64,000 nt of DNA, from NCBI RefSeq assembly GCF_900113135.1, contig NZ_FOOH01000016.1, positions 35,678 through 99,677 of the forward strand. Direction: 5' to 3'. Below the pieces are notes generated by a model. That model had not been told where the DNA came from. It saw nothing but the letters and a program-made list of their open reading frames with translations, and did not search any database. Source of the DNA: Salegentibacter agarivorans. GTDB lineage: Bacteria > Bacteroidota > Bacteroidia > Flavobacteriales > Flavobacteriaceae. Below, one piece after another: positions 34,475 through 43,855 of the stretch. Every line of letters starts with the position of its first letter. Within the stretch, counting starts at the first letter, position 1. Made by a program: the position numbers and the translations under genes.

Positions 34475-37400
34475 TTAGATTTGCGAGGTAAAATCGTTTT
34501 TTATTTCTTCAAAAGTTCTAAGTTCATCCTCCATATTGTCCTTATAAAAAAGCTCTTCAAAGTATTGCACTTGTTCGAAAGAAGGTTTTGTTGTAAAGAC
34601 TCCTGTATCTTCGCCTTCTCTGTTTCCACGAAGGAACATATAGATTACGCCGCCAAAGTCTCTACTGTAATCGAAGTCACTCCCTAATCTGGATTCCAGG
34701 AATCGCTTTACCGCAACTGTGTAGATCAAATACTGGAGATGGTAATTATTCTCGTTCATGGCTGCAACAAGGTCTTCTTTCTCGTAATGTTCAAGGGAAT
34801 CTCCGAGGTAATTCGATTTCCAATCCAGGATATAGAATTTTTCGTTCTGCCTGAAAAGAAGGTCCACAAACCCTGTGAGCATACCCTCAGGAGAAAATGG
34901 CCATTTTTTAGTATAGATTTTGAAGCCATTCAACTCCGGCACATCCCGAAGTTGAGAAAGCTTAAAAGAACGACTGAGAAAATCAAATTCCAGTTCACAT
35001 ATTTTATCTGACTTTCCCAGTCTGTGGAGATTGACCTCCTCACTATCCTCATCAAATTTTATTTTAGCCTTTAGAACAGCCGGAATAAATTCTTCAAGTT
35101 TAGCCAGCTCTTCTTTTTTTTCCGGATAATATCTGTCTACGATATCTTCAAGCATATTTTTATGCTCGCTGGCGTCATCAAAGTCAATATTTTCAAATAG
35201 CTCATGCAGCAGGTTTCCCATTTTTTTACCTCCCGGGATCTCTTTAAAAATGAACTTGTCATATTCCTCCATTTCTTCAGCTGAGTTTTCTTTAAGAGTA
35301 TAAGGCCCTTTACTGGAAAGCCCACTGAAGCTCATTTTTCTCCAGTTCTTATCTTTCAAGTTATTCGTACCAGGATCCAGAGCTTCACCCCACTTTTCTG
35401 TATCCTGATCCTGCTTATATAATTGAACATTCTCCGCGAGATTAAACTCATTTACTTCAATGAGGCCAGTGGCCTGTTCATTATTCTCGAGAGCTTCGAC
35501 AAAAGGTTTCAAAGCAGAATCAGCTCCGGATTCCCTGAATAAAAAGCAGTTATATTCTGCCCGAGTTAGAGTTACATATAACAGCCTCCTATTTTCCTGA
35601 GTATTTTGTCGCACGAAAAAATCTTTGGCAATTGTCGGTGCCAAGCCTTTGGCATAAAACTTATATACGTTTTCCACGGGATCTCTGAAAGTATTAAAGT
35701 TCCACTCCTTAGTATCGTCCAGATCGAGATACGGTGCGATCACTATAGGAAACTGTAGCCCTTTTGCCTTATGGATATTATAGATCTGGACTGCATCCTC
35801 ATCACTTTCTATGCGTTGCTCATATTCATCACCTACCGCATTGGAAGAAGATATCTGGTAATTTAGATACTTTAAAAGGGCTGTAGGACCCACCTGGTTA
35901 TGTAATTCCTCCTGCTGCAAAACTTCAGCGATTTGAGTAAGGTTGCTAAGGCTCCTTAATCCCTCCTCACTTTTTTCTTTCATGAGAAAGTGAACCACTC
36001 CAAATTCATCCATAAATTTCCTAAGCAAAGCATATACTCCACTCTCGAACCAAAGCTTGCGGTACTTCCGAAACATTTCTGACAGGCTGTCTTCATCTAA
36101 TTCTAAGAGTTCCCTTCGGCTGTATTTGGTCAATTCAGTTAAAAGAGCACGATTTATATTTCCCCGGTTAGGGTTTTCAACGGCCTCTAAAAGATAAGAA
36201 ACTGATTTTGCCTCTTTTGCACTGAAAATTTTATTGTCATTCATGGTAATTGCCTTTACCTCTGCAACTGTAAGCTCGTGTTTCAGATCCTCTCCCTCAT
36301 AACCATTCCTAACCAGTATACCAATGTCTGAAGGCTTAATCCTTTTGTTATTCAATAGATAATCAGGACCGAGCAAATTTTTTACGAGTGACACCGAGTG
36401 ATATAAGATGTCATCCTTATTTTCTTCAGTGAAAATTCTTAAAGGAATAGCATTTCCGGTAGCATCTGTAACCCCCACAGCATTTTTATCTTTTTTCCCA
36501 CTAGAGACCGGTATATAATTTATATTCAGCTTTTCTTCCTTGCTTTCTAAAGACTGAGCAGTATGAAATGTGTCAAAGTCATCAGAAGGTTTAAAGAAAA
36601 TATTTAAAGCCTTTGTCATTTTCTCTGTCGACCTGAAACTGACATCCATTGTATGGAAATGATCCACTTTTGCTGCTGCAACGGTATAACTATGAAGATC
36701 TGCCCCGCGAAAACCATAAATTGACTGTTTGGGATCACCGATATAAAAGATTAGATTGTTCTTCCCAAAAGCTTGATCATATATTTCATATTGAGTCCTG
36801 TTGGTGTCTTGGAATTCGTCAATAAACACCGCATCATATCTCTTGGAAAGTATTTCCTGTAAATGATCATTTTCCTCTAATACATCATGAAGTTTGTCCA
36901 GTATCTGCTTATATGTAATTAGATTATTTTCTTTGAAAAAATCGTATATTTTTCTTACTGATTTTTTTATGCATTCATTATATAAAGCATGGACAGGATG
37001 ATTTCCTGTTAAATCTAGATCCTCGTAAAGTTTTTCTTCCTCAGGGAACAAAATTGCTACGGCTTCATTGTTCGTCTTGTTATCCTTTTGCCTGATGCAG
37101 GTAATAAATTGATTGAAGTCTTTAAATTTATCTTTTAGCTTTTCCTTTTTTGCTTCTCGGAAACCTTTTAAATCAAGATCATCTATTTCCTTTAGGTATT
37201 TTTTTAGCTTACCTGCCCAAAGGTGACGGAATTTATTCTCCTGAGAATGGAGTTTCTTTAAAATATTCTCTCCATAAATATATTCTTTAGCATTAATTGC
37301 TTCATATACTAGCGCCTGAAGTGTTTGTAAGGAAATATGCCTTTTCAATTGTACATATTCTTCCTCATTTTTATTCGCGATATTCTCTCGCCAAAATTTT

Positions 37401-37870
37401 TGAACACAGGTTTCAACTACTTCCGAGTAGTCTGTAATTAATTCTTGTCCAAATGGCCTTCCAGTTTCAAAAGCATATGATGTAAGACATTCACCTGCAA
37501 AACTATCTATAGTTTGAATAGGCGCCTCATCCATATTATACAAGGCACTCTTTAATAATTGCTCTAACTCTGCTCTGCCTGTAATTGTAAGTTCCCGGTC
37601 AATAATGAGCTTTATTTCGAGTTCAACTTTGATTTTGGGATCCTCCAAATATTTCAAAGCAATTTTTACAAATTTTCTCACCCTATCTGCCAGTTCTCCT
37701 ACTGCTTTATTAGTAAAAGTAACCATCAGGATCCTCGAAATCTCTTTCTTCTCTTCCAATAATAGCCTGAGAACCAGAATAGCGATGGAATAGGTCTTAC
37801 CTGTCCCGGCACTGGCCTCAACCAGATTTTTACCTTTTAATTGAATGTCAAGTACATTAAATTTTGCCAT
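34475..37870 (-). CDS. recB: Exonuclease V beta subunit (RecB)
   Basis: The protein has 1131 residues. Helicase motifs: ASAGTGKT at about 18-25, DEFQDTNRTQYE at about 352, a GDPKQSIYGFRGAD motif, IHKAKGLQFP and YVTLTRAE. The C-terminal nuclease has GFVDLLF and LDWKSN (D…DxK) with HLQYLIY, so both the 3'-5' helicase and the nuclease should be active. With RecC and RecD it makes the RecBCD helicase-nuclease that degrades or repairs double-strand ends. The 9-base gap to recC shows one operon. Confidence 0.93.
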   Translation of the reverse strand: MAKFNVLDIQLKGKNLVEASAGTGKTYSIAILVLRLLLEEKKEISRILMVTFTNKAVGELADRVRKFVKIALKYLEDPKIKVELEIKLIIDRELTITGRAELEQLLKSALYNMDEAPIQTIDSFAGECLTSYAFETGRPFGQELITDYSEVVETCVQKFWRENIANKNEEEYVQLKRHISLQTLQALVYEAINAKEYIYGENILKKLHSQENKFRHLWAGKLKKYLKEIDDLDLKGFREAKKEKLKDKFKDFNQFITCIRQKDNKTNNEAVAILFPEEEKLYEDLDLTGNHPVHALYNECIKKSVRKIYDFFKENNLITYKQILDKLHDVLEENDHLQEILSKRYDAVFIDEFQDTNRTQYEIYDQAFGKNNLIFYIGDPKQSIYGFRGADLHSYTVAAAKVDHFHTMDVSFRSTEKMTKALNIFFKPSDDFDTFHTAQSLESKEEKLNINYIPVSSGKKDKNAVGVTDATGNAIPLRIFTEENKDDILYHSVSLVKNLLGPDYLLNNKRIKPSDIGILVRNGYEGEDLKHELTVAEVKAITMNDNKIFSAKEAKSVSYLLEAVENPNRGNINRALLTELTKYSRRELLELDEDSLSEMFRKYRKLWFESGVYALLRKFMDEFGVVHFLMKEKSEEGLRSLSNLTQIAEVLQQEELHNQVGPTALLKYLNYQISSSNAVGDEYEQRIESDEDAVQIYNIHKAKGLQFPIVIAPYLDLDDTKEWNFNTFRDPVENVYKFYAKGLAPTIAKDFFVRQNTQENRRLLYVTLTRAEYNCFLFRESGADSALKPFVEALENNEQATGLIEVNEFNLAENVQLYKQDQDTEKWGEALDPGTNNLKDKNWRKMSFSGLSSKGPYTLKENSAEEMEEYDKFIFKEIPGGKKMGNLLHELFENIDFDDASEHKNMLEDIVDRYYPEKKEELAKLEEFIPAVLKAKIKFDEDSEEVNLHRLGKSDKICELEFDFLSRSFKLSQLRDVPELNGFKIYTKKWPFSPEGMLTGFVDLLFRQNEKFYILDWKSNYLGDSLEHYEKEDLVAAMNENNYHLQYLIYTVAVKRFLESRLGSDFDYSRDFGGVIYMFLRGNREGEDTGVFTTKPSFEQVQYFEELFYKDNMEDELRTFEEIKNDFTSQI

Positions 37871-37879
37871 AATTGGTAT

Positions 37880-40800
37880 TTATGCTGGAAATGATTGGTT
37901 TAATTTTTCAAAGACTTTATAGCACTGGTCTTTATAATTGTTAAGAAAGTAATCTGAATAAAAATAATTATGACGCCTGTGTTCATTAAGAAAGTACTTG
38001 CTGGGATAAAGCCCCCTTTCATACTTTTCATAAGTATCAATCTTGTTTTTAATAAATTTTAATAGGTCTTCTTTGTTCTGAAGTTTATTTATTTCCTCTA
38101 TAGATCCAAAATCTAAACAAAACGCCTTCAACTCTTCCAGATTTTCCTTCATCATTTTTATAAAATCATAAAGGATATCCCTGGCATCTTCAACTGAAAG
38201 ACTTGCATCCAAGATCTCCTTCTCTACCACCTGATCTTTATCCAAAGCAAAATAGATAAGTTTATCGCTGGTTCCAGATGCTTTGAGCGTAAGGAATTTC
38301 AAATAAGCCTCAAGCCTGTATTTTTCTTTGTGGTTTGAAACTGTGAAAAACAGGCCTTCACCTCTAGATGTTAAATACACCTCCCCGTAAAGAACATATT
38401 TACCAATCTCAACCTGCAGATTTTGTTTTTTAGGGTTTGCGGCAGCCCGGTTTTTTAAAGCCCTTTTTAAAGCCGTGACTTTCGGCCATGCTTCATGGAG
38501 ATATTTTAAACCTCTTTTTCTTAAAGGCAACAGTCCTTCTATAACAAATTGCTTCCTGATTTTTTCAATTTCGATTTTTAACTCTTCTGCAGAAAACTCT
38601 ATTTCCTCTTCAATAAAGCGATCAAACATTTCCTGTTTGACTCTCCATTCTTCTAGCTTTTCAAGACCAAATAATTCAGTGTCTCTTAAAGTTTTCTCAT
38701 CATCATAATAGATTCCCAGGGTTTTATTGTAATGAGCCTTAAAAGGATCCTTAAAAAAATTGACCAATTCAAAAAGGAAAACGTCTTGTTTTTCTTCAAC
38801 CGATTCTTCCTCTTTTACTTTTTTAGGAATAACTGCCTTTTGTGCGTTGGCTAGATAGGTGAAATACCGGTAATCCCCCGGATAATATATGGAATTATAG
38901 GCATGCAGCTTATGTTTAACGGTTAACTCCTGGTCTGTATAATTCTTCGCGTAATCCAATAACTGATCTACCACTCCTGAAGAAGGTTTCTCTGAATTTG
39001 TTTTTGCATCCTGTCCTATATAACTTAACAGCACATGCTCACGCGCATTTTGGAAGATCTTTAAAAAGGCATAACGATCCCTGTCTGTATGAATATTCGA
39101 GCTGGTATTCGATTTGTCGAAATCTATTTTGATCTGTTTATGGGGAAACTCTCGGAAATTCATTCCAAGGAAAGCGACCACTTTTTTTGGCAGGGCAACT
39201 CCGGGATAGAGACCGCTAAAAATGATCCCGCCTCCTGCTGTCATCCTACCCACGTCTTCAGATTTTAATAATTCCCGGAATCTGAAGAACCAGGTGCTGA
39301 AATCTATCTCTAGGGCACTTACAGATTTTCCTGTTCTGATATTCTCCAATAAGTCCTGGAGTTTCTTTAACTGCCAGCCTTCGGGATTCAGGAAATTTTC
39401 TGCCGTCTGAAGACAGAATGCTTCCCATTTAGCAACAGTAACTGTTTTATTTTTTTCCGCTATAAGGCTCTGTAGCATTTCTACAAACTCATACAAGCGG
39501 AAGAGATCCTGCGCATCAGAACCCTCTGCGAAATCCACAGGATACATCTGCTCTCTCTCATCTTCAGGGTCAGCAATCTCCGTCTCACTCCCCAGGCTGT
39601 AACCATAAATAAGCCGTTTTAAGCCATAGTTCCAGGAGCTGTAGTGACTTTCATCTTCCTTACTCCCGCAATAAGTCCTACGTATGTTAGCCCTGTCAAT
39701 AGCTAGCTTGATCTTGTCAAGATCCTGAAATCCAAATGCCTCCTGTATCCATTTGTTTTCAACCAGTTCATAAACTCCTGATGCCGTAAATTGATCTTCT
39801 GAGAATTTAATCACCTGTTCCAATGAGCTCCAAAAGCTGTCTTCTGGCGTGAAACCACGGCTGATAATCGAGTAAGGAAAACGAAAGCCAGTTGTTTCGA
39901 AAATTGTTTTTATAGGAGCTATATAAGAATGAAGATTTGGGATAACCACCATGATGTCCCTTGCTCCTATGTCCCCATTCTGGTTTACAAGCTTTACGAG
40001 ATAATTATACAGTGCTTCAACTTCCCTTACCCGGGTGAAACTATTGTAAACAAGCAGACTATTATCTTTTTCCTTGGCGGTAAAATTTCTGTCTGGTTCA
40101 GAGTCATTGAAAAAATCGGTCTGAATCTTTATTAACAGTGACTCATTCCCGGAAGTAGCAGATCTTTCATGTGATACTTCAGCTGATTTCTCTAGTTCTT
40201 TTATTTTGTTGACACCATATACCCCCCAATTCGAAGAAACAGGATTTGCTATAGTTGTACTACACACCTCGAGGAAATAGCTATTTATATTTAAATGTTC
40301 TGCGAGCATTTTTACAAGCTCCCTTTCACTTTTTGACAATTCCTCAGGTTCAAAAAGATAAACTTCAGGAATTAAAGTTCTTAACCGCTCCTGATTATCC
40401 TTCTTTTCTAATGCCTTTTTAAGTTTTTCCAGGCTCAGGGTTTTGTCTGCGACCTCCTTTTCAGAATCCAACAATTTTCTGTAGAGAAATTCCTGCCAGT
40501 CTGAGGGTTTATTTTTGTTTTCCTGCCACTCCCTTAGGAGATCCGGGACTTCCTCTTGATATTTAATAAAAAGTTGCGCGGTTTTAACCGCCAGCCCCAT
40601 TCTCTTTTGCTCACTTCCATCACAGTATTTTTTCACCTCTTCAAGAACCGCCAGGCTTTCCTCCGTCTGAAGAAGCTGAAAGATCTTCCAGCTCATTGCT
40701 TCCATGTCTAATAAAACCTCATCCCCTTCAGCAATCAACCCTTCCAGAACATAATTTAACAGACCGGTAGCACTAAGAAATTTCAAATTTGCTGCTATGC

Positions 40801-40963
40801 CATGACTGCTTGCCAGCTTTTCTTTTATATATTCTTTTTGTCCTGTACCGCATCCAAGTATAAAGGTCGGCTGAAATACAGGTTTACCAGTAAAATGTAA
40901 ATCCTCTGAAAATGTTTTTGCCAGTTGGTCAAAATCCTGAAACTTTTTTAAGTATATCGGCAT
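37880..40963 (-). CDS. recC: Exonuclease V gamma subunit (RecC)
   Basis: The protein has 1027 residues, slightly shorter than Escherichia coli RecC. It has the dead-helicase layout: ILGCGTGQKEYIKEKLA in the place of Walker A (no GKT), VYNSFTRVREVEALY near 310, and VVAFLGMNFREFPHKQ. RecC scans for Chi and splits the strands. The C-terminal domain lacks an obvious nuclease motif, as expected. The position between recD and recB fixes the assignment. Confidence 0.9.
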   Translation of the reverse strand: MPIYLKKFQDFDQLAKTFSEDLHFTGKPVFQPTFILGCGTGQKEYIKEKLASSHGIAANLKFLSATGLLNYVLEGLIAEGDEVLLDMEAMSWKIFQLLQTEESLAVLEEVKKYCDGSEQKRMGLAVKTAQLFIKYQEEVPDLLREWQENKNKPSDWQEFLYRKLLDSEKEVADKTLSLEKLKKALEKKDNQERLRTLIPEVYLFEPEELSKSERELVKMLAEHLNINSYFLEVCSTTIANPVSSNWGVYGVNKIKELEKSAEVSHERSATSGNESLLIKIQTDFFNDSEPDRNFTAKEKDNSLLVYNSFTRVREVEALYNYLVKLVNQNGDIGARDIMVVIPNLHSYIAPIKTIFETTGFRFPYSIISRGFTPEDSFWSSLEQVIKFSEDQFTASGVYELVENKWIQEAFGFQDLDKIKLAIDRANIRRTYCGSKEDESHYSSWNYGLKRLIYGYSLGSETEIADPEDEREQMYPVDFAEGSDAQDLFRLYEFVEMLQSLIAEKNKTVTVAKWEAFCLQTAENFLNPEGWQLKKLQDLLENIRTGKSVSALEIDFSTWFFRFRELLKSEDVGRMTAGGGIIFSGLYPGVALPKKVVAFLGMNFREFPHKQIKIDFDKSNTSSNIHTDRDRYAFLKIFQNAREHVLLSYIGQDAKTNSEKPSSGVVDQLLDYAKNYTDQELTVKHKLHAYNSIYYPGDYRYFTYLANAQKAVIPKKVKEEESVEEKQDVFLFELVNFFKDPFKAHYNKTLGIYYDDEKTLRDTELFGLEKLEEWRVKQEMFDRFIEEEIEFSAEELKIEIEKIRKQFVIEGLLPLRKRGLKYLHEAWPKVTALKRALKNRAAANPKKQNLQVEIGKYVLYGEVYLTSRGEGLFFTVSNHKEKYRLEAYLKFLTLKASGTSDKLIYFALDKDQVVEKEILDASLSVEDARDILYDFIKMMKENLEELKAFCLDFGSIEEINKLQNKEDLLKFIKNKIDTYEKYERGLYPSKYFLNEHRRHNYFYSDYFLNNYKDQCYKVFEKLNQSFPA

Positions 40964-40968
40964 AGCTG

Positions 40969-42783
40969 TTATCTTTGGTTCATCCTGTTGGTGATACCGG
41001 AGGCCCGTTTTATAGTATTCCCCATAGATTCTAAAACAACTTCCCTGGTTGCCTGGAGAGTGAGCTGTTTTTTAGCCCTGGTGATGCCGGTATACAACAG
41101 TTCCCGGGTCATAATTCTTTCCTTGAATTTTTTCGGAAGTACAACCATGACCTTTTCAAATTCAGATCCCTGGCTCTTATGAACAGTACTGGCAAACGCA
41201 GTTTCCATATCTGAAATATAGGATGTCGGGTGATGTTTGAGTTCCCCTTTATTATTCACAATATATACGTGAGGAGTACCCCTCAGATATTTTATGATCC
41301 CTACATCCCCGTTGAATACATTTAATTCGTAATTATTCCTGGTGATCATAACCGGCCGGTTCTCATAATCTTTTGAATCTACTTTTATAAGGCCTTGTTT
41401 TTCCAAAAATCCTTCTACCATCCTATTCAAATTGTAGATTCCCTCCTTCCCTTCCCTAACCGGGCTAAGGATGCGTAGTTTGTTCAATTCTTCAAGGGCT
41501 TTAATAGTATGCTGCTCCCCTTCTTTATTCGCTTCCACTATAAATTTCCTGAAATCTGCAGCAAAACTTTCTAAAACCGCCGGGTCATAGTTCTCATCAA
41601 TTATTATTTTTTCCTTAATAGGATCGCTTTCATATATTTCCCTTACTGTTACCTCACCCTTTTTACCGAGCAAAACAGCCTTTGATAGTCTGGAAATAAA
41701 TACGTTATCCTTTACTCTCCATGACTTCCTGAGTTCCACTACATGATCTTGAAGTTCAGAAGGTGTAGTGTTTACTTCGCTTTGTTCCAATATTTGTTCG
41801 GAAGAAGATTGGTTAATAAGATCTTTAAAGCTTCCGGAAAATTTGTTTAGTGCATCCACAGAATTACATAGGTCTCCAAAAACACTTCCAGCCTCAACAG
41901 AAGTCAACTGGTTCTGATCTCCTAACAAAATAAGCCTGGTATTATCTCCTATGGCTTGTAAAAGCTTTGCAAACAAAGGAACGTCTATCATCGAGGCCTC
42001 ATCAACAATCACTACATCTGCAGCAATTGGATTTTCGTTATTGTGCCTGAAGAAATGAGAATCTTTTTTATATCCTAGTAGCCGGTGTAAGGTAAGAGCA
42101 GAAAAAGATGTGAGTTTTACACGTATTTCTTCTGAAACCTCCAGCTTTGCTGTTGCTTCTCTAAGAGATTCTTCCATTCTCTTTCCAGCTTTACCCGTGA
42201 AGGCTGCCAGCTTTACTCTGCAGTCAGGGTTTTCTTTGATGAGCAATGCCAGAATTCTGGCAACTGTAGTGGTTTTACCTGTACCAGGACCACCTGTAAT
42301 TACGGTAAAGCTTTGAACATATGCGGTAATGGCTGCGATAACCTGCCAGTCAATAGTTACATCTTTATCCCTCTTTAAGACCATTTCTTTTAGGAAATCA
42401 GAATTATTAAGACTGGAAAATCTTTCCCTTAATAAATTCTTATCCACGGCAGCGATTCTTTTTGTATGATCGATTACTCCACTTTCATAGGAAAAATACC
42501 GTCTGATATAAAAATTCCCGTTGTCATAAATAAAAGGTTTCAGATCTTCCAGTCCTTTCCCAATGTAACTCCCATAAGCCGCGGCGTAACTCCTCAAATC
42601 CTCCAGGTTCGGTTTTTCTTTCTGCTCCCAATCCTTTAAAAGCGGTTCAAGATCTTTAGAAAGATCTATACAAATACTTTGATTAGCCAGATTTAGTGAG
42701 ACCGCGTACGCTAGCGGCCGTATATTTTCATCCGGAAAAAAATGCGCGAACTGGTGATGGGCTGATGGCAGTCTTTTCAACAT
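40969..42783 (-). CDS. recD: Exonuclease V alpha subunit (RecD)
   Basis: The 604-residue 5'-3' helicase has Walker A GGPGTGKTT at about 162, DEAS at about 258, GDQNQLTSVEAGSVFGDL, STVHKSQGSEF and YTGITRAKKQL. All motifs of the RecD/Pif1 type are present. It is five bases upstream of recC and starts four bases after the stop of the DNase I-like gene. The order recD-recC-recB differs from the recC-ptrA-recB-recD order of enterobacteria. Confidence 0.93.
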   Translation of the reverse strand: MLKRLPSAHHQFAHFFPDENIRPLAYAVSLNLANQSICIDLSKDLEPLLKDWEQKEKPNLEDLRSYAAAYGSYIGKGLEDLKPFIYDNGNFYIRRYFSYESGVIDHTKRIAAVDKNLLRERFSSLNNSDFLKEMVLKRDKDVTIDWQVIAAITAYVQSFTVITGGPGTGKTTTVARILALLIKENPDCRVKLAAFTGKAGKRMEESLREATAKLEVSEEIRVKLTSFSALTLHRLLGYKKDSHFFRHNNENPIAADVVIVDEASMIDVPLFAKLLQAIGDNTRLILLGDQNQLTSVEAGSVFGDLCNSVDALNKFSGSFKDLINQSSSEQILEQSEVNTTPSELQDHVVELRKSWRVKDNVFISRLSKAVLLGKKGEVTVREIYESDPIKEKIIIDENYDPAVLESFAADFRKFIVEANKEGEQHTIKALEELNKLRILSPVREGKEGIYNLNRMVEGFLEKQGLIKVDSKDYENRPVMITRNNYELNVFNGDVGIIKYLRGTPHVYIVNNKGELKHHPTSYISDMETAFASTVHKSQGSEFEKVMVVLPKKFKERIMTRELLYTGITRAKKQLTLQATREVVLESMGNTIKRASGITNRMNQR

Positions 42784-42786
42784 TTT

Positions 42787-43644
42787 CTAATTGTTAGAAA
42801 TTATAGTAGATACTCCTCCTGAACTTTTCGGGGGTAGGTCGAATTCCAACCAGACAGGGATATGATCTGATATTCTCCGCACCGAAACCATGTCAGGAAA
42901 GGATTTATATATTAAAACTACCCCTGAATTTAAAAATTCAGTTTGGGCAGAATTATAGAAAATATTATCATATTCTGATGCCAAACATGTTTCAGTAGTA
43001 CACTGCATCTTCATGGTAGTTTTTTGATCTATCAAGGCTGGTTTATAACCCATTTTTTTCAAAGGATTAAAAACCGTATGGGATTGTGGTAAGTTAAAGT
43101 CCCCTAGGTATATTAAGTTTTTGCCCGAATAGGAGCTAGGAAAGAATTTAAAATATTTCACTTCGGTTTCAGGTTGCTTTTTTTTAGGAATAGCATGGAA
43201 ATTCACCAGGGTAAATTCTTTTCCTTTGTAAATAAAATCCATTATATAGGGTTCCCTGTCTATCTTAGATTCAAACTTTTGTTCCAGCCAGGCCTCCCTG
43301 ATTCCTTTCACCCTTGATGTTCTCCATAGATAAGCATATCGCTCTGTGGCATATGGAGTGCTCTCGGTCGGTTCACTAATGACATAATCCCATTTCACCC
43401 CTTTTCTGTTGAGAGCATCTGCCAATCGTGCTACAGCCTTTGCTCCTCCATTTCCGGCCACCACTTCCTGAAGTGCGACAATATCAAAATCCCGCAGGGT
43501 GTTAGCTATGAATTCGATTTCACTTGCAGATTTTGTTTTCCCCAGATGCTGAATGTTCCAGGAGCATACTTTGATCTGCGCCAAAAGTTCCCCGTTGACA
43601 AAGAATAACGATACCATTAACATTGTCCTCCATAGATTTCTCAT
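42787..43644 (-). CDS. Secreted DNase I-like (EEP) nuclease
   Basis: The protein has 285 residues from ATG 43644. A signal peptide (MRNLWRTMLMVSLFFVNGELLAQ) is followed by the endonuclease/exonuclease/phosphatase signature: SWNIQHLG, ALQEV, FHA, YLGDFN and SDHIPVW. The same frame is open to an ATG at 43770, but those extra 42 codons are a copy of the start of the UDG-like gene at 46878 and would hide the signal peptide, so I reject the longer start. The export signal separates its place of action from cytoplasmic RecBCD despite the 3-base gap to recD. Confidence 0.75.
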   Translation of the reverse strand: MRNLWRTMLMVSLFFVNGELLAQIKVCSWNIQHLGKTKSASEIEFIANTLRDFDIVALQEVVAGNGGAKAVARLADALNRKGVKWDYVISEPTESTPYATERYAYLWRTSRVKGIREAWLEQKFESKIDREPYIMDFIYKGKEFTLVNFHAIPKKKQPETEVKYFKFFPSSYSGKNLIYLGDFNLPQSHTVFNPLKKMGYKPALIDQKTTMKMQCTTETCLASEYDNIFYNSAQTEFLNSGVVLIYKSFPDMVSVRRISDHIPVWLEFDLPPKSSGGVSTIISNN

Positions 43645-43654
43645 ACTCAGCCGA

Positions 43655-43680
43655 GGACAATCTTTATATAAAGATTGTCC
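43655..43680. promoter_or_regulatory. Perfect 26-bp palindrome before the DNase I-like gene
   Basis: GGACAATCTTTAT and its exact complement meet without a loop. It is 10 bases upstream of the DNase start. The homologous segment at 46.77 kb has several changes that break the outer arms, so the palindrome was perfected or retained in only one copy. It could be an operator, or a hairpin in the mRNA that masks the start. Confidence 0.5.
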
Positions 43681-43815
43681 TTCCGGATCTTTTTTTGCGG
43701 TCCCTGTTATTTCATGATGCACAAAAGAAGTTCTTTCAAAAGTTTCTGAAAAATTTGAAGCAGGCTTCATAATTGGTTCGGTTTTTTGGGAGATCCTAAG
43801 GTAAGGGCTTAAAAT
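43660..43815 (-). repeat. Duplicated 5' gene segment, copy 1
   Basis: It contains the first 42 codons (MKPASNFSETFERTSFVHHE…) plus about 45 bases upstream, including the shared GACTTAAAATC-like block (minus strand reads GATTTTAAGCCCTTACCTTA). It is alignable by eye with copy 2 at 46768-46925 on the same strand. It ends exactly where the DNase I-like gene's own start begins. Confidence 0.7.
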
Positions 43816-43855
43816 CTTCTGGTCATATATATTTTCACAGATGCGGCATTAATAT

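Noticed and set aside
29628..42783. Open frames antisense to the helicase genes (for example near 30930, 34739 and 42110)
   Set aside because: They lie inside strongly supported coding sequences and have no independent features.
43645..43770. N-terminal 42 codons as part of the DNase I-like protein
   Set aside because: They are a copy of the start of the UDG-like gene and would bury a clear signal peptide. The internal ATG at 43644 fits the family.
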